Origin: Streptomyces nodosus
Lineage (GTDB): Bacteria > Actinomycetota > Actinomycetes > Streptomycetales > Streptomycetaceae
Assembly: GCF_008704995.1 (NCBI RefSeq)
Contig: NZ_CP023747.1
Coordinates: 1,178,001-1,242,000 of the forward strand
Reading direction: 5' to 3'
Length of the DNA: 64,000 nt
In this document: positions 25,849 to 33,166 of the stretch, one piece after another
How positions within the stretch are numbered: position 1 is the stretch's first letter
Layout of the letters: every line of letters starts with the position of its first letter
Made by a program: the position numbers and the translations under genes
Notes under the pieces: model-generated
What the model was told of the DNA's origin: nothing
What the model saw: the letters and a program-made list of their open reading frames with translations, nothing else
Databases searched by the model: none

Positions 25849-25862
25849 CTCAAGCGCATTAG
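25849..25862. promoter_or_regulatory. LacI-type operator 2
   Basis: CTCAAGCGCATTAG has one mismatch to CTAAAGCGCATTAG. It is exactly 24 bp from operator 1, so the two lie close to the same helix face. Outer arms of operators 1 and 2 form a perfect 10-bp inverted repeat (25824-25833 with 25854-25863). Confidence 0.7.
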
Positions 25863-25891
25863 TGATCCTCCCGGGAAAGAGGCGGAGCAAC

Positions 25892-26956
25892 GTGCCGGCC
25901 AAGCGGTCCCCCGCACGCAGACCCACGATGAAGGACATCGCGCGCCGCGCCGGTGTCTCCGAGAGCGCCGTCTCCTTCGCGCTCAACGGGCGGCCCGGGG
26001 TCTCCGAGGTCACCCGTGACCGGGTGCGCCGGGTGGCCGAGCAACTGGGCTGGCGACCGAGCACGGCGGCGCGCCAGCTCTCCGGCGAGGGCGCGGCGAC
26101 GGTGGGCTTCGTGCTGGCCCGCCCGGCGGAGACGCTGGGCGTGGACTCCTTCTTCCTCCAGCTGATCTCCGGCATCCAGGAGGTGCTGGCGGAACGCCAT
26201 CTGGGCCTGCTGTTCCAGGTGGTGGAGAGCGTGGCCGACGAGTGCGCCGTCTACCGGCGCTGGTGGGCCGAGCACCGGGTGGACGGCGTGCTGGTGGTGG
26301 ATCCGCGCACGGACGATCCGCGTCCCGGCCTGCTGGACGAGCTGGGCCTGCCCGCGGTGGTCATCGGCGGTGTGCCGGACGCGCACCATCCGGGCCTGTC
26401 GACGGTCTGGGCGGACGACGCGGGCGCGATGGCGGCGCTGGTCGACCAGCTGTACGCACTGGGGCACCGCAGGATCGTGCATATCGCGGGTCTGCCGGGC
26501 CTTGAGCACACCGAGCGCCGCATCCGTACGCTGCGCGCCGAGGCCGAGCGGCGGGGACCGGCCGAGGTGCGGTCGGTGACCACGGACTACTCGGACGCGG
26601 AGGGCGCCGCCGTCACCCGCAGCGTCCTGACCGGGGACACTCCCCCGACCGCGCTGGTCTACGACAACGATGTGATGGCCGTGGCCGGGGTCGCCGCCGC
26701 GGGTGAGCTGGGCTTCTCGGTGCCGGCCGATGTCTCGGTGGTCGCCTGGGAGGACTCGGCGTTGTGCCGGATGGTCAAGCCGTGGCTGTCCGCGCTCTCC
26801 CGCGACACCGTGGCGTTCGGGGTGACCGCGGCCCGGGAGCTGACCGCGCTGCTGGACGGCGGCCCGGCGCGTACGGTGCGGGTTCCGGTGCCCCGGCTGA
26901 TCGAACGGGAGAGCACGGGGCCGGCGCGGGGCGGCTGCCCCGAGGCCCCCGCCTGA
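25892..26956 (+). CDS. LacI-family transcriptional regulator of the N-glycan operon
   Basis: From GTG 25892 (GGCGGAG ribosome site) the product is 354 residues. The N-terminal helix-turn-helix (MKDIARRAGVSESAVSFALNG) and hinge helix (RPSTAARQLSGE) of LacI proteins are clear, followed by a periplasmic-binding-like effector domain. It is divergent from the ABC/GH operon and three matching operators sit in the shared promoter region, which argues for local repression and autoregulation. The inducer is inferred to be an N-glycan breakdown product. Confidence 0.92.
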   Translation: MPAKRSPARRPTMKDIARRAGVSESAVSFALNGRPGVSEVTRDRVRRVAEQLGWRPSTAARQLSGEGAATVGFVLARPAETLGVDSFFLQLISGIQEVLAERHLGLLFQVVESVADECAVYRRWWAEHRVDGVLVVDPRTDDPRPGLLDELGLPAVVIGGVPDAHHPGLSTVWADDAGAMAALVDQLYALGHRRIVHIAGLPGLEHTERRIRTLRAEAERRGPAEVRSVTTDYSDAEGAAVTRSVLTGDTPPTALVYDNDVMAVAGVAAAGELGFSVPADVSVVAWEDSALCRMVKPWLSALSRDTVAFGVTAARELTALLDGGPARTVRVPVPRLIERESTGPARGGCPEAPA

Positions 26957-27544
26957 CCGGCGCCCCCGGACGGAGCCGCCCGCCCGAGGGCGCGGGGACG
27001 CCCGGTGACGGGCCGGGAGCGGCACCGAGCGCGTGACCCGCGAAGGGCTCGCGGCGATCCCGCTGGACCACGCTGCGGAAACCGCGACGGCTCCGCGCAG
27101 GAAAGCCGCCCACCGGTGACAGGCCGCGCCCCGTCGCCGGCCGTGCCGGGCCTCGCGAACCGCGGACCTTTCCCGGTCGCGGCGCGAGGCCGCCGGGCCC
27201 GGCGGCCGTTTTCCCGGCCCGTCGACGGGAACTCGGCGGGCAGGTGCCGTGAGGCCGGAACGCCGAGGTCCCGCGGCCTTCGGATGCAGAAGGAAGTTGA
27301 GACGTCGTGACCGCACAGTCGAGCGACAACCCCGTCGTCCACCCGCCCGAGACGGGCTGGGCCCAGTCCCGTGTCCCCCGGGAGAAGAGCCTGCGCACCT
27401 GTGTTCCGGCCGTCGAGGACCGGACCGCCCCCGGGACGCGCCGTGGACCGGAGTCGAACATCGTCAGGGGTGAGGACTGAGCGGCCGGCACCCACCGGAC
27501 CCGTACCGCCGCGCGGGGCTCGGGAGCCGGCGCACCGCCGGGCC
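26957..27544. other. Gene-poor spacer between lacI-type and deoR-type genes
   Basis: This 588-bp stretch separates two genes that converge on it. It contains one short frame with a ribosome site (27307-27480, listed separately). The rest shows no convincing gene, RNA or repeat. Confidence 0.5.
27307..27480 (+). CDS. Possible 57-residue hypothetical protein or gene remnant
   Basis: GTG 27307 follows AAGGAAG by 10 bases. The frame encodes 57 residues (starting MTAQSSDNPVVHPPETGWAQ, with an Arg-rich end and one Cys) and stops at 27480. There is no membrane segment or known motif. It could be a small Streptomyces protein or the start of a lost gene. Codon use is GC-rich in third positions, which mildly supports coding. 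Confidence 0.3.
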   Translation: MTAQSSDNPVVHPPETGWAQSRVPREKSLRTCVPAVEDRTAPGTRRGPESNIVRGED

Positions 27545-28306
27545 TCAGGCCACGATGAGTCTGCTGCCGGCCCGGTTGAGGGCGGTGCGCAGTTCGGCCG
27601 GGCACGGCTTGTCGCTGATCACGGCGTCGAAGCCGTCCAGTTCGCACACCCGGTGCGCGGCCGTACGGCCGAACTTGCTGGAGTCGGCCAGGACGTACCG
27701 GTGGGAGGCGTTGGCGAGCATGGCCCGCTTGGTGGCGACCTCGTCCAGATGGAAGTCGGTCAGTCCGTAGGGGGCTATGCCGCCGGACCCCACGAAGACG
27801 GCGTCCGCGCGCAGATCACCGAAGAACTCCACGGCCTGTGCGCTGGAGCAGGCCAGATCACCGGCCCGCAGCCGGCCGCCGCTGACCAGGACCTCCACCC
27901 GGGGGCGGGTGCTGAGTTCCGCGGCCACCAGCAGGGAGGGCGTGGCGACCACTCCGACATGGTCGGCGGGCAGCGCGCGGGCCACCTCCAGCGCGGTGGT
28001 GCCGACGTCGATGACCACGGTCTGGTTCGGCTCGATCAGGGCCGCCGCCGCACGGCCGATGGCCTCCTTCTCCAGGGCGAGGGTGCCGCTGCGCTCGCTG
28101 AAGGGCGCCTCCTCACCGACCGGCGCCTGCGGGCTGGTGGCACCGCCGTGCACCCGGGAGAGCTCTCCGCGCCGCTCGAGCAGGGCCAGATCCCGGCGCA
28201 CCGTCTCATGGGAGACGCCCAGCAGTGTGGTGAGGTCGTCGGTGGTGACGAACTTCAGCCGGCCGATCTCGGCGACGATTCTGCGATGGCGCTCGGCAGC
28301 GAGCAC
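27545..28306 (-). CDS. DeoR-family transcriptional regulator
   Basis: The 253-residue repressor starts at GTG 28306 behind AAGGAAG. The N-terminal winged helix (VTTDDLTTLLGVSHETVRRDLALLERRGELSRVHGG, shown here as one conserved block in two halves of HTH and wing) is followed by the DeoR sensor domain of the ribose-5-phosphate-isomerase-like fold with IDVGTTALEVARALP and FVGSGGI. Such regulators usually sense a phosphorylated sugar or polyol. It is divergent from the permease-kinase-dehydrogenase operon and is its probable controller. Confidence 0.92.
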   Translation of the reverse strand: MLAAERHRRIVAEIGRLKFVTTDDLTTLLGVSHETVRRDLALLERRGELSRVHGGATSPQAPVGEEAPFSERSGTLALEKEAIGRAAAALIEPNQTVVIDVGTTALEVARALPADHVGVVATPSLLVAAELSTRPRVEVLVSGGRLRAGDLACSSAQAVEFFGDLRADAVFVGSGGIAPYGLTDFHLDEVATKRAMLANASHRYVLADSSKFGRTAAHRVCELDGFDAVISDKPCPAELRTALNRAGSRLIVA

Positions 28307-28327
28307 GGCTCACTTCCTTTGGGTTTG

Positions 28328-28352
28328 CTGACCGCTCTTGTGGATAACTGAC
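28328..28352 (-). promoter_or_regulatory. Operator-like 25-mer at the deoR-type promoter
   Basis: Read on the minus strand this is GTCAG-T-TATCCACA-AGAG-CGGTCAG. It matches the 25-mer at 28541 at most positions, in opposite orientation. A minus-strand -10 (TAGAAT, complement of 28356-28361) lies just upstream, so bound repressor would cover the start site of the deoR-type gene. The core also matches the DnaA-box 9-mer TTATCCACA. Confidence 0.6.
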
Positions 28353-28497
28353 TGCATTCTACGTCGGGAGTAACCTCGATCGGGGCGTCGCGCACTTCCC
28401 CGCCCGTACGGGGCCGGGCCCCGTCGGATGCGCCCACTGCGCGCGCCCCCGGAGAGCGGTCCGGGCCCTGACCGGCAGGTCGCAGAAAAACGAACCC

Positions 28498-28526
28498 TTG
28501 ACGCCACCCAGGCAGAGGTCCACACT
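28498..28526 (+). promoter_or_regulatory. Candidate promoter of the permease-kinase operon
   Basis: TTGACG (28498-28503) and CACACT (28521-28526) are separated by 17 bases. The predicted start near 28533 is just before the second 25-mer. Confidence 0.4.
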
Positions 28527-28540
28527 TTCAGCAACCGACG

Positions 28541-28565
28541 GTCAGGTATCCACAGAAACGGTCAG
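28541..28565 (+). promoter_or_regulatory. Operator-like 25-mer downstream of the operon promoter
   Basis: GTCAG-G-TATCCACA-GAAA-CGGTCAG repeats the 28328 element in the opposite direction. Each copy carries GTCAG twice, 20 bp apart, about two helical turns. Confidence 0.6.
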
Positions 28566-28767
28566 ACACGGGCGTCCGACCCGGAACGACCATCTCGGGC
28601 CCGACAGCGGCCACGGTCGGCGCACCGCCATGACCGTGCCGCCCCGACGGACAGGCCCCGGGCAGACCCCGCCCCGGGACACGTCCAGGAGCCGACCACG
28701 TTCGGTTGCTCCCCATCCACCGGCTCCCGCGCCCACCGCGGGGCACCCTGAGACAGGGAAACGAGAC

Positions 28768-30300
28768 ATGGCACACGCAGACGCAGGCCCGCTGGGACCG
28801 AGACCGGACGGTCAGGGCAGCGGTGAGCACAAGCCGCAGATGGCGCGGGAGCTGGGCTGGTACGCCTCGTTCTCGGTGGCCTTCGGCTTCGTGTCCATCG
28901 CGACCGGCATCTTCACCACCTATGGATCGGTGCTCGCCACCTCCGGCCCGCGGGGCATCTGGGCCTGGCCGATCTCGGTGATCGGCCAGCTGTCCATCGC
29001 CCTGGTCTTCGGCGCCCTCGCGGCCCGCATCCCGATCAGCGGCTACTCCTACCAGTGGGTGTCCCGGATCGTCGGCCCGGTATGGGGCTGGATCATGGGC
29101 TGGATCTCGTTCGCCTTCCTCGGGGTGGTCCTGATCGCGGTGGACTACACCATCGCCTCCACGATCCTTCCCGAGCTGTTCCGCTATGTCGGCACCACCG
29201 AGAACGCCTGGGTGATCACGGCCGGTGTGGTGCTGCTCCAGTCCGTGCTGGTGGCCGCCTCCACGCGCACCACCCACCGGGTCAACAATGTCGCGGTGAC
29301 GGTGCAGCTGATCGGCATGATCGCGCTGACCGTGCTGCTGTTCGCCGTGGGCGCCTTCACCGGCAAGCTGGACTTCGCCCATCTCTTCGACACCGGCACG
29401 GTCCCCGCCAGCGGCTACTACGGCCTGGGCGGAGGCACCCACGCCGGACCGTTCGCCCTGGCCTTCCTGCTGGGCGCGTTCACCATCGTCGGTTTCGAGT
29501 CGGCGGCCAACCTGGCCGAGGAGACCAAGAACCCGGCCCGGGTGATCCCCAAGGCGATGGTGCAGGCCGTGCTCTCGCTGGGTGTGCTGGGCTTCCTGTT
29601 CCTGATCGCGGTCACCGCCGCGGCGGGCCGGATCGACGGGGTCGGCGACTCGGCGACCCCGGTGGCCACCGTGATCACCGCAGTGCTCGGCTCGGTCGTC
29701 GGAAAGATCCTGCTGGTCCTCGTCGTGGTCTCGATCTTCTCCTGCGGACTGGTGATCACCCTCAGCGGCACCCGGCTGGTGTACGCGATGTCCCGGGACG
29801 AGCGCTTCCCCGGCTGGCAGCTGCTCCGGCGCATCGACCGGCGCACCTCGACCCCGCTGAACGCCTCGGTGTTCATGATGCTGATCGCCCAGATCATCCT
29901 CGCGGTCTTCTCCCGCTCCACGGACGCCCTGTTCCAGCTGTTCTCCGCCGGTACGCTGCTGCCCGCCATCATCTACGCGGGGACGGTCCTGATGTACGCG
30001 ATCAAGCGCCGCTCGCTGCCGCCGTCCAAGGGCTTCGCCCTGGGCCGCTGGGAGATCCCGGTGCTGGTGGTGGCCGGCGTCTGGCTGGTGTACGAGCTGC
30101 TGATCTTCCGGGACAGCTCCTTCCGCGCCCCCTGGACCTATGTGCTGGTGCTGTTCGCGATCGGTGCCGTCTACTTCGCGGGCCTGCTGGTCCGACGCGG
30201 CCGCTCCGGGCTGACCATGCCCGACATGGCCGATGTGGACCGCGCGCTCGACGCCACCGAACCGCTCGCGGCCGACGCCGCGGGAGGGACCGTACGATGA
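28768..30300 (+). CDS. APC-superfamily permease of the DeoR-controlled operon
   Basis: The 510-residue protein has the APC helix-1 signature region (FSVAFGFVSIATGIFTTYGS), twelve predicted membrane helices, and the conserved GFESAANLAEETKNPARVIP loop block after helix 6. It is closest in style to bacterial amino-acid or amine permeases of the AAT/ethanolamine type. ATG 28768 has AGGGAA upstream. Its stop overlaps the start of the FGGY kinase (ATGA), so uptake and phosphorylation are translationally coupled. An APC carrier with a sugar-type kinase suggests a polyol or amino-alcohol substrate; this is inference. Confidence 0.9.
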   Translation: MAHADAGPLGPRPDGQGSGEHKPQMARELGWYASFSVAFGFVSIATGIFTTYGSVLATSGPRGIWAWPISVIGQLSIALVFGALAARIPISGYSYQWVSRIVGPVWGWIMGWISFAFLGVVLIAVDYTIASTILPELFRYVGTTENAWVITAGVVLLQSVLVAASTRTTHRVNNVAVTVQLIGMIALTVLLFAVGAFTGKLDFAHLFDTGTVPASGYYGLGGGTHAGPFALAFLLGAFTIVGFESAANLAEETKNPARVIPKAMVQAVLSLGVLGFLFLIAVTAAAGRIDGVGDSATPVATVITAVLGSVVGKILLVLVVVSIFSCGLVITLSGTRLVYAMSRDERFPGWQLLRRIDRRTSTPLNASVFMMLIAQIILAVFSRSTDALFQLFSAGTLLPAIIYAGTVLMYAIKRRSLPPSKGFALGRWEIPVLVVAGVWLVYELLIFRDSSFRAPWTYVLVLFAIGAVYFAGLLVRRGRSGLTMPDMADVDRALDATEPLAADAAGGTVR

Positions 30301-31733
30301 CCGCCGTCCTCGCCATCGACCAGGGCACCTCGGGCACCAAGGCAGTCGTCGTCGACGCCGCGACGGGAGGCGTGGTCGCCATCGCCGAGGAGACCGTCCG
30401 TCCCACCTATCTCCCGGGCGGCGGGGTCGAGCAGAACCCGCACGAACTGCTCGACTCCGTCCTCAACGCCGGCCGCCGCGCGGTGAGCGCGGCCGGCCGC
30501 CCGGTCGACTGTGTGGCCCTGGCCAACCAGGGGGAGACGGTCCTGGCCTGGGACCCGGCCACCGGAGCACCGCTGTCGCCGGCCATCGTGTGGCAGGACC
30601 GCCGGGCGGAGGGCATCTGCGCCGAGCTGTCCGGGCACGCCGAGGACATCGCCCGGCGCACCGGGCTCGTCCTCGACCCGTACTTCTCCGCGCCCAAGAT
30701 GGCCTGGCTGCGCCGCAACCTCACCCGCGAGGGTGTGGTGACCACCACCGACACCTGGCTGGTGCACCATCTGACGGGCGAGTTCGTCACCGACGCCGCC
30801 ACCGCCAGCCGTTCGCTGATCCTCGATCTGGACAGCGCCTCCTGGGACGGCGAGCTCGCCGGGCTGTTCGGCCTGGGCGAGGAGCGGCTGCCCCGCATCG
30901 TCGCCTGCGACGAGATCGTCGGCACCACCCGGGCCTTCGGCTCCGAGGTGCCGGTGGCCGGCCTGATCGTCGACCAGCAGGCGGCCCTGGTCGCCGAGGC
31001 CTGTCTGGACGAGGGCACCGCCAAGTGCACCTATGGGACCGGGGCGTTCCTGCTGGCCAACACCGGACTGCACCCGGTGCGTTCCAGCGCCGGGCTGACC
31101 ACCTCGGTGGCCTGGCGGGCGGCCGGGCGCACCCCGTACTGCGTGGACGGACAGGTCTACACCGTCGCCTCCGCGGTGCGGTGGCTCCAGGACCTCGGCC
31201 TCATCCGGTCGGCGACCGAGCTGGACGAGCTGGCCGCGTCCGACGCCGAGGGCGTGCTGTGCGTGCCCGCGTTCGCCGGGCTCGCCGCCCCCTGGTGGGC
31301 GCCGGACGCCACCGCCTCCTTCACCGGGATGACGCTGGCCACCCGTCGCGAGCATCTCGTCCTGGCCCTGCTTCAGGGGATCGCCGCGCAGGTCGCCGGG
31401 TTGTGCGGACTGGTCGCGGCCGACCTCGGCGAGCCGCTGACCCGGCTGCGCGCGGACGGCGGACTGACCAACTCGGCCGTCCTGATGCAGGCGCAGGCCG
31501 ACATCGCCCAGATCCCCGTCGACATCTACCCCCACGCCCACGCCACCCCGCTGGGCGCGGCCGCCCTGGCCCGCTGCGCCCTCGATCCTTCGCTCGGCCT
31601 CGCCGAGGCCGTCGGCGACTGGAAGCCGACCACCGTCTATGAACCCCGCTGGTCCGCGGACCGGGCCGAGGAGTTCCGCAGCACATGGGCGCGGGCCGCG
31701 ACGGCCGGCGCCACCAAGGGAGATCACTCATGA
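30297..31733 (+). CDS. FGGY-family (glycerol-kinase-like) carbohydrate kinase
   Basis: The 478-residue enzyme has the FGGY first ATPase motif (AIDQGTSGTKAVVVD), the catalytic-loop region (IVDQQAALVAEACL), 'KCTYGTGAFLLANTG' and the C-terminal motif LRADGGLTNS. These features are those of the glycerol-kinase branch, and it would phosphorylate the imported substrate with ATP. Both ends overlap neighbours by 4 bp (ATGA at 30297 and 31730). Length is slightly short of canonical GlpK (about 500). Streptomyces normally use an IclR-controlled gyl operon for glycerol, so a different polyol is likely. Confidence 0.92.
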   Translation: MTAVLAIDQGTSGTKAVVVDAATGGVVAIAEETVRPTYLPGGGVEQNPHELLDSVLNAGRRAVSAAGRPVDCVALANQGETVLAWDPATGAPLSPAIVWQDRRAEGICAELSGHAEDIARRTGLVLDPYFSAPKMAWLRRNLTREGVVTTTDTWLVHHLTGEFVTDAATASRSLILDLDSASWDGELAGLFGLGEERLPRIVACDEIVGTTRAFGSEVPVAGLIVDQQAALVAEACLDEGTAKCTYGTGAFLLANTGLHPVRSSAGLTTSVAWRAAGRTPYCVDGQVYTVASAVRWLQDLGLIRSATELDELAASDAEGVLCVPAFAGLAAPWWAPDATASFTGMTLATRREHLVLALLQGIAAQVAGLCGLVAADLGEPLTRLRADGGLTNSAVLMQAQADIAQIPVDIYPHAHATPLGAAALARCALDPSLGLAEAVGDWKPTTVYEPRWSADRAEEFRSTWARAATAGATKGDHS

Positions 31734-33166
31734 CCGCCACCCCCCGCTCCCCCCACGACGGCGTCTACGACGTCGCGGTGATCGGCGGCGGTATCGTCGG
31801 CGCGGCGATCGCGCGCGAACTGTCCGGATGCGATGTCTCGGTCGCACTGCTCGAGGCCCGCGACGACGTGGGCGACGGAACAAGCAAGGCCAACACGGCG
31901 ATCCTGCACACCGGTTTCGACGCCAAGCCCGGCACCCTGGAGTCCAGGCTGGTGGCCCGCGGCTATCACCTGCTGAGCGCCTATGCCGAAGCCACCGGCA
32001 TCCCCGTCGAGCACACCGGCGCGGTGCTGGTGGCCTGGAACGAGGAGGAGCTCGAGGCGCTGCCCGGCCTCAAGGAGAAGGCCGAGGCCAACGGCTACAC
32101 CCGGTGCCGGATCGTCGACGCCGACGAGGTCTACGCCGCCCTGCCCGACCTCGGTGAGGGCGTGCTCGGCGGGCTGACCGTGCCCGACGAGTCCATCATC
32201 TGCACCTGGACCACCAATCTCGCGCTCGCCACCGACGCCCGGCAGCGCGGCACCACGATCCTGCTGAAGCACGCCGTCACCGGTGTCGAGGAGGGCACCG
32301 AGGCGACCACCCTGCACACCGCGGCCGGTGAGGTGCGGGCACGCTGGGTGGTCAACGCCGCGGGCCTGGGCGCCGACCACATCGACCGGCTCTTCGGCCA
32401 CGACCGCTTCACCGTCACCCCCCGGCGCGGTGAGCTCTTCGTCTTCGACAAGCTCACCCGCCCCCTGGTGAACAAGATCGTGCTCCCGGTGCCGACCTCC
32501 CGGGGCAAGGGCGTGCTGATCTCCCCGACCATCTACGGCAATGTGATGCTCGGCCCCACCGCCGAGGACCTCACCGACCGCACGGACACGGCCACCTCGG
32601 AGGACGGCTACGCCTTCCTCCTCTCCAAGGGCGAGCGGCTGATGCCGAGGCTGCTGGCCGAGGAGGTCACCGCCAGCTACGCCGGGCTGCGGGCCGCCAT
32701 CGACCGCTCCGACTATCTGATCGAGGCCTCTCCCGAGCAGCGCTATCTCCTGGTCGGCGGCATCCGCTCCACCGGGCTGACCGCGGGCATCGCCATCGCC
32801 GAGCATGTCCGCGGCCTGCTGGAGAAGGCGGGCCTGCCGCTGCGCACCCGCGAGGAGCTGCCGCCCCCGCCCCGGATGCCCAACATCGGCGAGGCCACGC
32901 TCCGCCCCTACCAGGACGGCGACCTCATCGACCGCGACCCCGCCTACGGCACCGTGGTCTGCTTCTGCGAGCGGGTGACCGAGGGCGAGATCCGGGACGC
33001 CTGCCATGCCCCGCTGCCCGCCCGCACCCTCGAGGGGCTGCGCCGCCGCACCCGCGTCATGAACGGCCGCTGCCAGGGCTTCTTCTGCGGCGCGGCCGTC
33101 ACCGCCCTGCTCGAACAGCACCAGACCGACGACGGCTGCCGCAGCCAGCACAAGGACAACCGATGA
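31730..33166 (+). CDS. GlpA-like FAD-dependent dehydrogenase with C-terminal BFD-type [2Fe-2S] domain
   Basis: The 478-residue enzyme has a DAO-type FAD fold: Rossmann motif VIGGGIVGAAIARELS near residue 18, and the late FAD motif 'VGGIRSTGLTAGIAIAE'. After a Pro-rich linker the last 75 residues contain CFCE and, about 36 residues later, CQGFFC, the four cysteines of a BFD-like iron-sulfur domain as in GlpA. It should oxidise the phosphorylated polyol to a keto-phosphate. ATGA overlaps on both sides show tight coupling. No cytochrome or GlpC-type subunit is present, so the electron acceptor is unclear. Confidence 0.9.
   Translation: MTATPRSPHDGVYDVAVIGGGIVGAAIARELSGCDVSVALLEARDDVGDGTSKANTAILHTGFDAKPGTLESRLVARGYHLLSAYAEATGIPVEHTGAVLVAWNEEELEALPGLKEKAEANGYTRCRIVDADEVYAALPDLGEGVLGGLTVPDESIICTWTTNLALATDARQRGTTILLKHAVTGVEEGTEATTLHTAAGEVRARWVVNAAGLGADHIDRLFGHDRFTVTPRRGELFVFDKLTRPLVNKIVLPVPTSRGKGVLISPTIYGNVMLGPTAEDLTDRTDTATSEDGYAFLLSKGERLMPRLLAEEVTASYAGLRAAIDRSDYLIEASPEQRYLLVGGIRSTGLTAGIAIAEHVRGLLEKAGLPLRTREELPPPPRMPNIGEATLRPYQDGDLIDRDPAYGTVVCFCERVTEGEIRDACHAPLPARTLEGLRRRTRVMNGRCQGFFCGAAVTALLEQHQTDDGCRSQHKDNR

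Noticed and set aside
28328..28565. Possible chromosomal replication origin from DnaA-box-like 9-mers
   Set aside because: Only two boxes occur, both inside longer operator-like elements, and there are no dnaA, dnaN or gyrB genes nearby. Streptomyces origins have many clustered boxes.
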